From positions 6,556,001-6,620,000 of the forward strand of contig NZ_CP060825.1 in assembly GCF_014489615.1 (NCBI RefSeq): a stretch of 64,000 bases of DNA. Direction: 5' to 3'. The position numbers and the translations under genes were made by a program. Below are positions 49,422-58,235 of this stretch, one piece after another. Positions within the stretch are counted from its first letter, which is position 1. Each line of letters starts with the position of its first letter. The DNA is from Streptomyces genisteinicus. GTDB taxonomy: Bacteria > Actinomycetota > Actinomycetes > Streptomycetales > Streptomycetaceae. Below the pieces are notes generated by a model that was given only the letters and a program-made list of their open reading frames with translations, was not told the origin of the DNA and did not search any database.

Positions 49422-50794
49422 CGACCGCACCGGGCCGTGCCGTGGTGATCGGCGGCGGCATCGCCGGCGTCACCGCCGCCCTCCGCCTCGCCGACGCCGG
49501 CACCCGCGTCACCCTGCTCGAAGGACGGCCCCGCCTCGGCGGCCTCGCCTTCTCCTTCCGCCGCGGCGACCTCACCGTCGACAACGGACAACACGTCTAC
49601 CTGCGCTGCTGCACCGCCTACCGCTGGTTCCTCGAACGCCTCGGCGCCACGGACCTCGCCCCCCTCCAGGACCGGCTCGACGTCCCCGTGCTCGACGTCG
49701 CCGCCCCCGGCGGCCCCCGCCTCGGCCGGATCACCCGCGGCGCGCTGCCCGTACCGCTCCACCTCGCGGGCGGCCTCGCCCGCTACCCCCACCTCTCCCT
49801 CGCCGAACGCGCCCGGGTGGCCCGTGCCGCGCTCGCCCTGAAGAAGCTCGACCCCGCCGACCCCGCGCTCGACGGCGTCGACTTCGCCACCTGGCTCGGC
49901 CGCCACGGCCAGTCCCCCCGCGCCGTCGCCGCCCTGTGGGACCTCGTCGGCGTCGCCACCCTCAACGCCCGCGCCCCGCAGGCGTCCATGGCGCTGGCCG
50001 CCATGGTCTTCCGGACGGGCCTGCTCTCCGAGCCGGGCGCCGCCGACATCGGCTGGGCCCGCGTCCCCCTCGGCGACGTGCACGACACCCTCGCCCGCAA
50101 GGCTCTCGACGAGGCCGGCGTGCACACCGAACTCTCCGCCCGCGTACGGCACATCGGCCGCGCCGATGACGGGAGCTGGCGGATCGACACCGGCACCGGC
50201 CCGCTCGACGCCGACGCCGTCGTCCTCGCCGTCCCCCAGCGCGAGGCCCACGCCCTGCTGCCCGCCGGCGCACTCGACGACCCCGACCGCCTGCTGGACA
50301 TCGCCACGGCGCCCATCCTCAACGTCCACGTCCTGTACGACCGCAAGGTGCTGCGCCGCCCCTTCTTCGCCGCCCTCGGCACCCCGGTGCAGTGGGTCTT
50401 CGACCGGACCGGTGCCGCGGGCGTCACCGAGGGCCAGTACCTCGCCCTCTCCCAGTCCGCGGTCCAGGACGAGATCGACGACCCCGTCGCCGCCCTGAGG
50501 GAGCGCTACCTGCCCGAACTCGAGCGCCTGCTGCCCGCGGCCCGCGGCGCACGGGTCCGCGACTTCTTCGTCACCAGGGAACGCACCGCGACGTTCGCGC
50601 CCGCCCCGGGCGTGGGACGGCTCCGGCCCGGTGCGCGGACACACGCGCCCGGCCTGTACCTCGCCGGCGCGTGGACGGCCACCGGCTGGCCCGCGACCAT
50701 GGAGGGTGCCGTGCGCAGCGGCTTCAGCGCCGCAGACGCTGCGCTCTCCGCGCTCGGCCGTCGCCATCGACATCCACAGGAGGAGGCGGCATGA
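49418..50794 (+). CDS. hpnE: HpnE, FAD-dependent hydroxysqualene dehydroxylase
   Basis: A 458-residue flavoprotein. The N-terminal dinucleotide fold is AVVIGGGIAGVTAALRLADAG and VTLLEGRPRLGGLAFSF; HVYLRCCTAYRWFLERLG and the C-terminal FAD motif PGLYLAGAWTATGWPATMEGAVRSG match the phytoene desaturase-like HpnE. It reduces hydroxysqualene to squalene. The stop overlaps the polyprenyl synthase ATG by 4 bases. Confidence 0.93.
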   Translation: MTTAPGRAVVIGGGIAGVTAALRLADAGTRVTLLEGRPRLGGLAFSFRRGDLTVDNGQHVYLRCCTAYRWFLERLGATDLAPLQDRLDVPVLDVAAPGGPRLGRITRGALPVPLHLAGGLARYPHLSLAERARVARAALALKKLDPADPALDGVDFATWLGRHGQSPRAVAALWDLVGVATLNARAPQASMALAAMVFRTGLLSEPGAADIGWARVPLGDVHDTLARKALDEAGVHTELSARVRHIGRADDGSWRIDTGTGPLDADAVVLAVPQREAHALLPAGALDDPDRLLDIATAPILNVHVLYDRKVLRRPFFAALGTPVQWVFDRTGAAGVTEGQYLALSQSAVQDEIDDPVAALRERYLPELERLLPAARGARVRDFFVTRERTATFAPAPGVGRLRPGARTHAPGLYLAGAWTATGWPATMEGAVRSGFSAADAALSALGRRHRHPQEEAA

Positions 50795-51918
50795 GCACCA
50801 GTACCGGAACCAGAGGAGTAAGCGTGCCGACAGTGCCCTCGGCTCATCAGGCTGAAGACACCGCACAGACCGCAACGACCGCGCCCGGCACGGACATCGC
50901 CGCGCTGCTCGAACGCGGACGCGCCCTGTCCACCCCGGTGCTGCGCGCCGCGGTGGACCGCCTCGCCGCGCCCATGGACACCGTGGCCGCCTACCACTTC
51001 GGCTGGATCGACGCCGAGGGCAACCCCGCCGACGGCGACGGCGGCAAGGCCGTGCGCCCCGCGCTCGCCCTGCTCTCCGCCGAGGCCGCCGGCGCGGCCC
51101 CCGAGGTCGGCGTCCCCGGCGCCGTCGCCGTGGAGCTCGTCCACAACTTCTCGCTGCTCCACGACGACCTGATGGACGGCGACGAGCAGCGCAGGCACCG
51201 CGACACCGTGTGGAAGGTCCACGGCCCCGCCCAGGCCATCCTCGTCGGCGACGCCCTGTTCGCGCTGGCCAACGAACTCCTGCTGGAGATCGGGACCGTG
51301 GAGGCGGGACGGGCGACCCGCCGCCTCACCACCGCCACCCGCAAGCTGATCGACGGCCAGGCCCAGGACATCTCCTACGAGCACCGCGAGCGGGTCACCG
51401 TCGAGGAGTGCCTGGAGATGGAGGGCAACAAGACCGGCGCGCTGCTGGCCTGCGCCGTCTCCATCGGCGCGGTCCTCGGCGGCGCCGACGACCGGACGGC
51501 CGACACCCTGGAGTCGTACGGCTACCACCTCGGCCTCGCCTTCCAGGCCGTCGACGACCTGCTCGGCATCTGGGGCGACCCCGTCACCACCGGCAAGCAG
51601 ACCTGGAGCGACCTGCGCCAGCGCAAGAAGTCCCTGCCGGTCGTCGCCGCGCTCGCCGCCGGCGGCCCGGCCTCCGAGCGGCTGGCCGAACTCCTCGCCG
51701 CCGACGCGAAGAGCAACGACTTCGACAGCTTCTCCGAGGAGGAGTTCGCCGTCCGGGCGGCCCTCATCGAGGAGGCAGGCGGCCGGGAGTGGACCGCCCA
51801 GGAGGCGCGGCGCCAGCACGCCGTCGCCGTCGAGGCGCTCGGCCGGGTCGGCATGCCGGAAGCGGTCCGCGCACAGCTCACCGCGCTCGCGGACTTCGTC
51901 GTCGTACGAAAGAGATGA
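50791..51918 (+). CDS. Trans-polyprenyl diphosphate synthase (probably farnesyl diphosphate)
   Basis: A 375-residue class I prenyltransferase. First Asp-rich motif HDDLMDGDEQRRHR and second VDDLLGIWGD are present; the residue five before the first motif is Phe (NFSLLHDD), a position that limits product length. The FARM is DDxxD without the two-residue insertion of bacterial FPP synthases, so the length cannot be set with confidence; C15 is expected from the pathway. ATG 50791 has AGGAGG 6 bases upstream. Confidence 0.92.
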   Translation: MSTSTGTRGVSVPTVPSAHQAEDTAQTATTAPGTDIAALLERGRALSTPVLRAAVDRLAAPMDTVAAYHFGWIDAEGNPADGDGGKAVRPALALLSAEAAGAAPEVGVPGAVAVELVHNFSLLHDDLMDGDEQRRHRDTVWKVHGPAQAILVGDALFALANELLLEIGTVEAGRATRRLTTATRKLIDGQAQDISYEHRERVTVEECLEMEGNKTGALLACAVSIGAVLGGADDRTADTLESYGYHLGLAFQAVDDLLGIWGDPVTTGKQTWSDLRQRKKSLPVVAALAAGGPASERLAELLAADAKSNDFDSFSEEEFAVRAALIEEAGGREWTAQEARRQHAVAVEALGRVGMPEAVRAQLTALADFVVVRKR

Positions 51919-52034
51919 TCGCCATCACCCGCAGGACCCTCGCGCGCGCCTCCACGACGCCGCGCAGAAACGTCACACGCACCGCCGTCGCGTGCGGATC
52001 CGGCACGGCGCGAAGGGTCCGCCGCACCATATGA
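51915..52034 (+). CDS. 39-residue ORF between the prenyl synthase and shc
   Basis: ATG 51915 overlaps the synthase stop (ATGA). The product (MIAITRRTLARASTTPRRNV and on) is Arg/Thr-rich with no recognised domain. Ninety bases separate its stop from the shc start. It may be spurious, but the coupling resembles that of the other two small ORFs in this operon. Confidence 0.35.
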   Translation: MIAITRRTLARASTTPRRNVTRTAVACGSGTARRVRRTI

Positions 52035-52123
52035 AGCGCGTCGCCGGCCGGTGACGCACCGCGTCACCGGCCGACGTCATACCCCAGCACAGCAGAGACC
52101 ACCACTGCCACGAAGGGGAGATC

Positions 52124-54139
52124 ATGACTGCGACGACCGACGGAAGCGGCGGGCCCCCGAGGGCCGGCTCCGCAGCCGCCGAACTCCGCACCACCCGGGA
52201 GCCCCTGGCCCCCGCACCGCACGACCTCGACGAGATCGCCGCCCGCGCCGCGGAGCGCGCCGCCGAGCACCTGCTCGCACGCCAGGACGCCGAGGGCTGG
52301 TGGAAGGGCGACCTCGAGACCAATGTGACCATGGACGCCGAGGACCTCCTGCTGCGGCAGTTCCTCGGCGTCCGCGACGAGGCGACCACCGAGGCCTCCG
52401 CCCGCTTCGTGCGCGGACAGCAGCGCGACGACGGCACCTGGGCGTCCTTCTACGGCGGGCCCGGCGAACTGTCCACCACCGTCGAGGCGTACGTCGCCCT
52501 GCGGCTCGCCGGGGACCGGCCCGACGACCCGCACATGCAGCGCGCCGCGAGCTGGATCCGCGGCCAGGGCGGCATCGCCGCGAGCCGGGTCTTCACCCGC
52601 ATCTGGCTCGCGCTGTTCGGCTGGTGGAAGTGGGACGACCTCCCCGAACTCCCGCCGGAACTGATCTTCCTGCCGAAGTGGTTCCCGCTGAACATCTACG
52701 CCTTCGGCTGCTGGGCCCGGCAGACCATCGTGCCGCTCAGCGTGGTGTCGGCGCTGCGGCCGGTGCGCCCCGCCCCGTTCGCCCTGGACGAGCTGCACAC
52801 CGACCCGGACGACCCCAGCCCGCCGGCGCCCCTCGCCCCCGCCACCACCTGGGACGGGCTCTTCCAGCGGGCCGACCGCGCCCTGCGCCTGTACCGGCGG
52901 GCGGCACCCCGGCGGCTGCGGCGCACCGCGATGAACAGCGCGGCCCGCTGGATCGTCGAACGCCAGGAGAACGACGGCTGCTGGGGCGGCATCCAGCCGC
53001 CGGCCGTGTACTCGGTCATCGCCCTCCACCTGCTCGGCTACGACCTCGGGCACCCCGTGATGCGCGAAGGGCTCGCCTCACTGGACCGCTTCGCCGTCTG
53101 GCGGGAGCAGGACGGACGGCCGGTCCGCATGATCGAGGCCTGCCAGTCACCCGTCTGGGACACCTGCCTGGCCACCGTCGCGCTCGCCGACGCCGGGGTG
53201 CCCGCCGACCATCCCGCGCTGGTGAAGGCAGCCGACTGGATGCTCGGCGAACAGGTCGTCAGGCCCGGCGACTGGTCCGTGCGTCGGCCGCAACTCGGCT
53301 CCGGCGGCTGGGCGTTCGAGTTCCACAACGACAACTACCCCGACACCGACGACACCGCCGAGGTCGTCCTCGCGCTCCGCCGGGTCGACCACCCGGAACC
53401 GGCGCGCCTCGACGCGGCGGTCGCCCGCGGCGTCCGCTGGAACCTCGGCATGCAGTCCCGCAACGGCGCCTGGGGCGCGTTCGACGCCGACAACACCTCC
53501 ACGCTCCCCAACAAGCTGCCCTTCTGCGACTTCGGCGAGGTGATCGACCCGCCCTCCGCCGACGTCACCGCCCACGTCGTCGAGATGCTGGCCCACGAGG
53601 GGATGGCGGACCACCCCCGCACCCGGCGCGGGATCCAGTGGCTGCTCTCCGAACAGGAGCCCAACGGCGCCTGGTTCGGCCGCTGGGGCGTCAACTACCT
53701 GTACGGCACCGGCTCCGTGGTGCCCGCCCTGGTCGCCGCCGGCATGCCCACCGCGCACCCCGCGATCCGCCGCGCGGTCGGCTGGCTCCGCTCCGTCCAG
53801 AACGACGACGGCGGCTGGGGCGAGGACCTGCGCTCCTACCGCGAGCGCGGAGCCGTCGGCCGCGGGACCTCGACCGCCTCCCAGACCGCCTGGGCGCTCC
53901 TCGCACTCCTCGCGGCCGGCGAGAAGGACGGCACGGCGGCCCGCCGGGGCATCGCCTGGCTGGCGTCCGCGCAGCGACCGGACGGCACCTGGGACGAACC
54001 GGAGTTCACCGGCACCGGCTTCCCCTGGGACTTCTCCATCAACTACCACCTCTACCGGCACGTCTTCCCGCTCACCGCCCTCGGCAGGTACGTCCACGGC
54101 GAACCGGTCGTCGGGGCCGCGGCCCGCAGGGGCCGCTGA
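52124..54139 (+). CDS. shc: Squalene-hopene cyclase
   Basis: A 671-residue enzyme that folds squalene to hopene and hopanol on the membrane surface. The catalytic Asp motif DTDDTA is at D407-D410, with the second acid group upstream in ACQSPVWDTCLA. QW repeats are seen at several places, for example QQRDDGTWASFYGGPGELST (near residue 103), QENDGCWGG (near 283), and QNDDGGWGEDLRSY (near 560). The ATG at 52124 follows AAGGGGAG. Confidence 0.96.
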   Translation: MTATTDGSGGPPRAGSAAAELRTTREPLAPAPHDLDEIAARAAERAAEHLLARQDAEGWWKGDLETNVTMDAEDLLLRQFLGVRDEATTEASARFVRGQQRDDGTWASFYGGPGELSTTVEAYVALRLAGDRPDDPHMQRAASWIRGQGGIAASRVFTRIWLALFGWWKWDDLPELPPELIFLPKWFPLNIYAFGCWARQTIVPLSVVSALRPVRPAPFALDELHTDPDDPSPPAPLAPATTWDGLFQRADRALRLYRRAAPRRLRRTAMNSAARWIVERQENDGCWGGIQPPAVYSVIALHLLGYDLGHPVMREGLASLDRFAVWREQDGRPVRMIEACQSPVWDTCLATVALADAGVPADHPALVKAADWMLGEQVVRPGDWSVRRPQLGSGGWAFEFHNDNYPDTDDTAEVVLALRRVDHPEPARLDAAVARGVRWNLGMQSRNGAWGAFDADNTSTLPNKLPFCDFGEVIDPPSADVTAHVVEMLAHEGMADHPRTRRGIQWLLSEQEPNGAWFGRWGVNYLYGTGSVVPALVAAGMPTAHPAIRRAVGWLRSVQNDDGGWGEDLRSYRERGAVGRGTSTASQTAWALLALLAAGEKDGTAARRGIAWLASAQRPDGTWDEPEFTGTGFPWDFSINYHLYRHVFPLTALGRYVHGEPVVGAAARRGR

Positions 54140-54787
54140 GTGGGCGCCGAGCCGGAACCCGGCGGCTCGGTCCCCCCGCTGCTGATCGCCTGCGCCCTCG
54201 GCATCGAGAGACTCGCCCTCCGGGGCGGCCTCACGGGCCGGGGCGGGGCGCGGGTCCTGCGCACCGGCATGGGACCGGTCAACGCCGAGCGGGCCGTCCT
54301 CGCGGCCTGCTCCAAGGAGCCCTTCGGCCGGGCCGCCGTCATCGCCTCCGGCTTCTGCGCCGGCCTCGTGCCGGGCATGCACCCCGGGGACGTCGTCGTC
54401 GCCGACGCGACCAGCTCCGGCGGCGCCGTCACCGCCTGCACCGACGCGGCGCTGCTGCGCGCGGCCGTCGAGCGGGCCGTCCCCGGGCGCACCGTCCACG
54501 GCGGGGTGCTGGCGGGCGCCGACCACGTGGTGCGCGGCCCCGAACGCGCCCTGCTGGAGGCCACCGGGGCGATCGCCGTCGACATGGAGTCGGCCGCCAC
54601 CCTGGGCAGCGCCCTGCGCGCGGGCCCCCGCCCGGTTGCGGCCGTCCGGGTGGTCGTGGACGCCCCGGAGCACGAGCTGGTCCGCATCGGCACGGTGCGC
54701 GGGGGAATATCGGCCTTCCGCGTGCTGCGCGCCCTACTCCCCGCATTCCACGAATGGCACCGTTCTTCGCTGCTCCCCAGGAGGTGA
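54140..54787 (+). CDS. hpnG: HpnG, adenosylhopane nucleosidase/phosphorylase
   Basis: A 215-residue member of the PNP/MTAN superfamily: PLLIACALGIERLALRG, VLRTGMGPVNAERAV, ASGFCAGLVPGMHPGDVVVAD and IAVDMESAATLGSA (the purine/ribose site). HpnG removes adenine from adenosylhopane, giving ribosylhopane. The GTG directly follows the shc stop (no gap). Its 3' end overlaps the ribosome binding site of hpnH. Confidence 0.9.
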   Translation: MGAEPEPGGSVPPLLIACALGIERLALRGGLTGRGGARVLRTGMGPVNAERAVLAACSKEPFGRAAVIASGFCAGLVPGMHPGDVVVADATSSGGAVTACTDAALLRAAVERAVPGRTVHGGVLAGADHVVRGPERALLEATGAIAVDMESAATLGSALRAGPRPVAAVRVVVDAPEHELVRIGTVRGGISAFRVLRALLPAFHEWHRSSLLPRR

Positions 54788-54792
54788 GCCAG

Positions 54793-55806
54793 ATGGCCAT
54801 GCCGCTCCGCCAGACCATCAGGGTCGGTACGTATCTCTTCGAACAGAAGCTCCGCAGGCGTGAGAAGTTCCCGCTGATCGTCGAGCTCGAGCCGCTGTAC
54901 GCCTGCAACCTCAGCTGCGAGGGCTGCGGGAAGATCCAGCATCCGGCCGGGGTGCTCAAGCAGCGGATGCCGGTGGCGCAGGCGGTCGGGGCGGTGCTGG
55001 AGTCCGGCGCGCCGATGGTCTCCATCGCCGGCGGGGAGCCGCTGATGCACCCCCAGATCGACGAGATCGTCCGCCAGCTGGTGGCCCGCAAGAAGTACGT
55101 CTTCCTGTGCACCAACGCCCTCCTGCTGCGCAAGAAGATCGAGAAGTTCACCCCCTCGCCCTACTTCGCCTTCGCCGTCCACATCGACGGGCTCCGCGAG
55201 CGCCACGACGCCTCGGTCGCCAAGGAGGGCGTCTTCGACGAGGCGGTCGAGGCGATCAGGGAGGCCAAGCGGCGCGGCTTCCGGGTCACCACCAACTCGA
55301 CCTTCTTCAACACCGACACCCCGCAGACCGTCATCGAGGTCCTGGACTACCTCAACGACGACCTGAAGGTCGACGAGATGATGATCTCGCCCGCCTACGC
55401 ATACGAGAAGGCCCCCGACCAGGAGCACTTCCTCGGCGTCGAGCAGACCCGGGAGCTCTTCCGCAAGGCCTTCGCCGGCGGCAACCGGCGGCGCTGGCGG
55501 CTCAACCACTCGCCGCTCTTCCTCGACTTCCTGGAGGGCAGGGCGGACTTCCCGTGCACGGCGTGGGCGATCCCCAACTACTCGCTCTTCGGCTGGCAGC
55601 GCCCCTGCTACCTGATGAGCGACGGATACGTGCCCACGTACCGGCAGCTGATCGAGGAGACCGACTGGGACTCCTACGGCCGCGGCAAGGACGCCCGCTG
55701 CGCCAACTGCATGGCGCACTGCGGCTACGAGCCCACCGCGGTCCTCGCCACGATGGGCTCGCTCAAGGAGTCGCTGCGCGCGGCACGCGAGTCGGTGTCC
55801 GGCTGA
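54793..55806 (+). CDS. hpnH: HpnH, radical SAM adenosylhopane synthase
   Basis: A 337-residue radical SAM enzyme. The cluster-binding cysteines are C38, C42 and C45 in ACNLSCEGCGKIQH. SIAGGEPLMHPQIDEIV is the SAM-binding GGE motif, and the C-terminal part (CANCMAHCGYEPTAV) has three more cysteines typical of HpnH. It joins a 5'-deoxyadenosyl group to diploptene, the first side-chain step. ATG 54793 has GGAGGTGA about 6 bases upstream, inside the end of hpnG. Confidence 0.95.
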   Translation: MAMPLRQTIRVGTYLFEQKLRRREKFPLIVELEPLYACNLSCEGCGKIQHPAGVLKQRMPVAQAVGAVLESGAPMVSIAGGEPLMHPQIDEIVRQLVARKKYVFLCTNALLLRKKIEKFTPSPYFAFAVHIDGLRERHDASVAKEGVFDEAVEAIREAKRRGFRVTTNSTFFNTDTPQTVIEVLDYLNDDLKVDEMMISPAYAYEKAPDQEHFLGVEQTRELFRKAFAGGNRRRWRLNHSPLFLDFLEGRADFPCTAWAIPNYSLFGWQRPCYLMSDGYVPTYRQLIEETDWDSYGRGKDARCANCMAHCGYEPTAVLATMGSLKESLRAARESVSG

Positions 55807-55967
55807 CGGGCACGACGGGCCGGCGGCACGGCGGGTCGGCGGCACGGCGGGCTCGGGCCGCCGGCGCGTCCGGCGGCTCGGACGGGCCGCCGCCGGACCG
55901 GGCGGCGGCCGGGTCCGGCGGCCGGGAGCGGGAAGTGAGGAGCGAGGCGGATGAGGAGAGGCGAGCG
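55807..55967. other. 161-bp gap with direct repeats in place of ispG-dxs
   Basis: A 16-base near-exact direct repeat (CGGCGGCACGGCGGG, 55821 and 55837) and several CGGCGG-type elements fill the space between hpnH and the aminotransferase. In S. coelicolor two MEP-pathway genes lie at this place; none remains here. The last part holds the ribosome binding site of the next gene. Confidence 0.55.
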
Positions 55968-57362
55968 ATGACCCGGTCACCCGGAGGCTTCGACCTGACG
56001 GAGCTGCTGGCGCGGCGCGGAGCGGAACGGTACGAACTCCACAGCCGCCATCTCAACCACCAGCTGCCGCGGATGCTGCGCACGATCGGCTTCGACAAGG
56101 TCTACGAGCGTGCCGAGGGCGCCTACTTCTGGGACGCCGAGGGCAACGACTACCTCGACATGCTGGCCGGCTTCGGCGTCATGGGCCTCGGACGCCACCA
56201 CCCGGTGGTCCGCAGGGCCCTGCACGACGTGCTCGACGCCCAGCTCGCCGACCTCACCCGCTTCGACTGCCAGCCGCTGCCCGGACTCCTCGCCGAGCGG
56301 CTGCTCGCGCACACGCCCCACCTCGACCGGGTCTTCTTCGGCAACAGCGGCACCGAGGCCGTGGAGACCGCGCTCAAGTTCGCCCGCCGGGCCACCGGCC
56401 GGCGGCGCGTCCTGTACTGCGACCACGCCTTCCACGGGCTCACCGCGGGCTCCCTCTCGGTCAACGGGGAGAACGGCTTCCGGGACGGCTTCGCCCCGCT
56501 GCTGCCCGACACGGCCGTGGAGCTCGGCGACCTCGACGCGCTGGAGCGGGAGGTGCGCGCCGGGGACGTCGCCGCGCTCGTCGTCGAGCCGGTCCAGGGC
56601 AAGGGCGTCAACCCCGCCCCACCGGGCTACCTGCGCGCGGCGCAGGAGCTGCTGCACGCCCACGGGGCACTGCTCATCGCGGACGAGGTGCAGACCGGCC
56701 TCGGCCGCACCGGCGACTTCTACGCCTTCCAGTACGAGGCCGGCGTCGAGCCGGACCTGGTCTGTGTGGCCAAGGCGCTCTCCGGCGGCTACGTGCCCGT
56801 GGGCGCCACCCTCGGCAAGGACTGGATCTTCAAGAAGGTCTTCTCCTCCATGGACAAGGTCCTGGTGCACTCCGCGAGCTTCGGGTCGAACGCCCAGGCG
56901 ATGGCGGCCGGTCTCGCGGTGCTCTCGGTCCTGGAGGACGAGCAGATCGTCGCCAACGCCCGCGTCACCGGCGAACTGCTGCGCTCGCGGCTCGCGGCGC
57001 TCGTCGACCGGTACGAGCTGCTGCACGCGGTCCGGGGCCGCGGGCTGATGATCGGCATCGAGTTCGGCAGGCCCGAGTCGATCGGACTGCGCAGCCGCTG
57101 GGCGATGCTCCAGGCGGCGCGCAAGGGCCTGTTCGCGCAGATGGTCGTGGTGCCGCTGCTCCAGCGGCACCGCATCCTGACGCAGGTGTCCGGTGACCGC
57201 CTGGAGGTGATCAAGCTGATCCCGCCGCTGATCATCGGCGAACGGGAGGTCGAGCGCTTCGTGACGGCGTTCACGGCCGTGATGGACGACGCGCACAACG
57301 GCGGCGGTCTGATGTGGGACTTCGGCAGGACACTGGTGCGCCAGGCCGTCGGCAACCGCTGA
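55968..57362 (+). CDS. Class III aminotransferase (HpnO-like, aminobacteriohopanetriol synthesis)
   Basis: A 464-residue PLP enzyme. PLP contacts are seen at FFGNSGTEAVETALKFAR, CDHAFHGLTAGSL, LIADEVQTGLGRTG (D239) and the Schiff-base Lys269 in VCVAKALSGGYVP. By position downstream of hpnH it matches the S. coelicolor hopanoid aminotransferase, which would convert the ribosylhopane aldehyde to 35-aminobacteriohopane-32,33,34-triol. ATG 55968 has GGAGAGG 6 bases upstream. Substrate assignment is by context. Confidence 0.9.
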   Translation: MTRSPGGFDLTELLARRGAERYELHSRHLNHQLPRMLRTIGFDKVYERAEGAYFWDAEGNDYLDMLAGFGVMGLGRHHPVVRRALHDVLDAQLADLTRFDCQPLPGLLAERLLAHTPHLDRVFFGNSGTEAVETALKFARRATGRRRVLYCDHAFHGLTAGSLSVNGENGFRDGFAPLLPDTAVELGDLDALEREVRAGDVAALVVEPVQGKGVNPAPPGYLRAAQELLHAHGALLIADEVQTGLGRTGDFYAFQYEAGVEPDLVCVAKALSGGYVPVGATLGKDWIFKKVFSSMDKVLVHSASFGSNAQAMAAGLAVLSVLEDEQIVANARVTGELLRSRLAALVDRYELLHAVRGRGLMIGIEFGRPESIGLRSRWAMLQAARKGLFAQMVVVPLLQRHRILTQVSGDRLEVIKLIPPLIIGEREVERFVTAFTAVMDDAHNGGGLMWDFGRTLVRQAVGNR

Positions 57363-57389
57363 GCGCGCTCTCCTACGGTTTTTGTCTCC

Positions 57390-57417
57390 GAGGCAAGAAA
57401 CTTGCCTCAGCGGCAAG
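57390..57417. promoter_or_regulatory. Operator of the XRE-cupin regulator
   Basis: GAGGCAAG-AAA-CTTGCCTC is a perfect dyad (57390-57408) and a third half site, CGGCAAG, follows at 57411-57417. It lies 20-47 bases upstream of the regulator ATG at 57437. Confidence 0.75.
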
Positions 57418-57436
57418 CAGGTGGCGGAATGGTCAC

Positions 57437-58024
57437 ATGACCACACCCGCCGCACCGCCGGCCGACGGGCTCGACCGCGTCGCCCCACGGCTGCGCGACA
57501 TGCGCCGCAGCCGAGGGCTGACCCTGGAGGCCGCCGCCCAGCGCGCCGGACTCTCGCCCGCCCACCTGTCACGCCTGGAGACCGGCCACCGCCAGCCCTC
57601 GCTGCCGATGCTCCTCGCCCTCGCCAGGATCTACGGTACGACGGTCGGCGAGGTGCTCGGCGAGCTCCCGCCCGAGGAGCAGCCCGTCATCCGCGGCGGC
57701 CGCACCGCCCCGATGAACGCCGACGGCTGGACGTACCACCAGGTCGGCGCCTCCGGACGCGCCATGCAGGCGCTCCGGGTGGTGGTGCCGTACGGCGCCC
57801 AGGGCGACCTGGTCCGGGTGCACCCCGGCGAGGAGTGGCTCTACGTGCTCTCCGGCCGGCTGCGCCTCGCCCTCGGCGACACCGTGCACGAGATGGGGCC
57901 CGGCGACAGCGCCCACTTCGACTCGCTGACTCCCCACCGGATCGCCGCCGCCGGCCCCGAGGGTGCCGAGCTGCTCTTCATGCACACCCTGCTCCAGAGC
58001 CCCGACCTCCATCCGCACGTCTGA
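57437..58024 (+). CDS. XRE-family regulator with cupin sensor domain
   Basis: A 195-residue regulator. Residues ~16-75 are an XRE HTH (RLRDMRRSRGLTLEAAAQRA, then GLSPAHLSRLETGHRQPSLP); residues ~110-190 a cupin barrel (RVHPGEEWLYVLSGRLRLAL, GDSAHFDSLTPHRIAAAG). The HxE...H ligands of cupins are recognisable. Such regulators often control amine, amino-acid or polyamine use. No transport or catabolic genes are next to it. The dyad at 57390 is the likely autoregulatory site. Confidence 0.9.
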   Translation: MTTPAAPPADGLDRVAPRLRDMRRSRGLTLEAAAQRAGLSPAHLSRLETGHRQPSLPMLLALARIYGTTVGEVLGELPPEEQPVIRGGRTAPMNADGWTYHQVGASGRAMQALRVVVPYGAQGDLVRVHPGEEWLYVLSGRLRLALGDTVHEMGPGDSAHFDSLTPHRIAAAGPEGAELLFMHTLLQSPDLHPHV

Positions 58025-58036
58025 CCCGGAAGGCAC

Positions 58037-58213
58037 GTGATCCAGGACATGTCGCACGATCCGCTGGACGGCCGGGGGCGCCCGGGCGCGAGCCCGCGCG
58101 AGGACCGTTTCCCCCGCGGGCTGGTGATCCGCCTCTTCGCCTACCTGATCGCCGGCCACCTCGTGGCGGGCTTCCTCTACCTGCTGTTCCTGGTGGGCGC
58201 GCAGAACCAGTAG
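58037..58213 (+). CDS. Small single-pass membrane protein (DUF6126-like)
   Basis: A 58-residue protein. The N-terminal ~27 residues are polar (DPLDGRGRPGASPRED), followed by FPRGLVIRLFAYLIAGHLVA and GFLYLLFLVGA, one transmembrane helix. It resembles a Streptomyces family that I recall as DUF6126 and which often sits beside XRE-cupin regulators. Start GTG 58037 has GGAAGG close upstream; ATG 58049 is an alternative. It is 12 bases after the regulator and probably cotranscribed with it. Function unknown. Confidence 0.75.
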   Translation: MIQDMSHDPLDGRGRPGASPREDRFPRGLVIRLFAYLIAGHLVAGFLYLLFLVGAQNQ

Positions 58214-58235
58214 CGCCCGCCCGGCCGGGCAGGTG

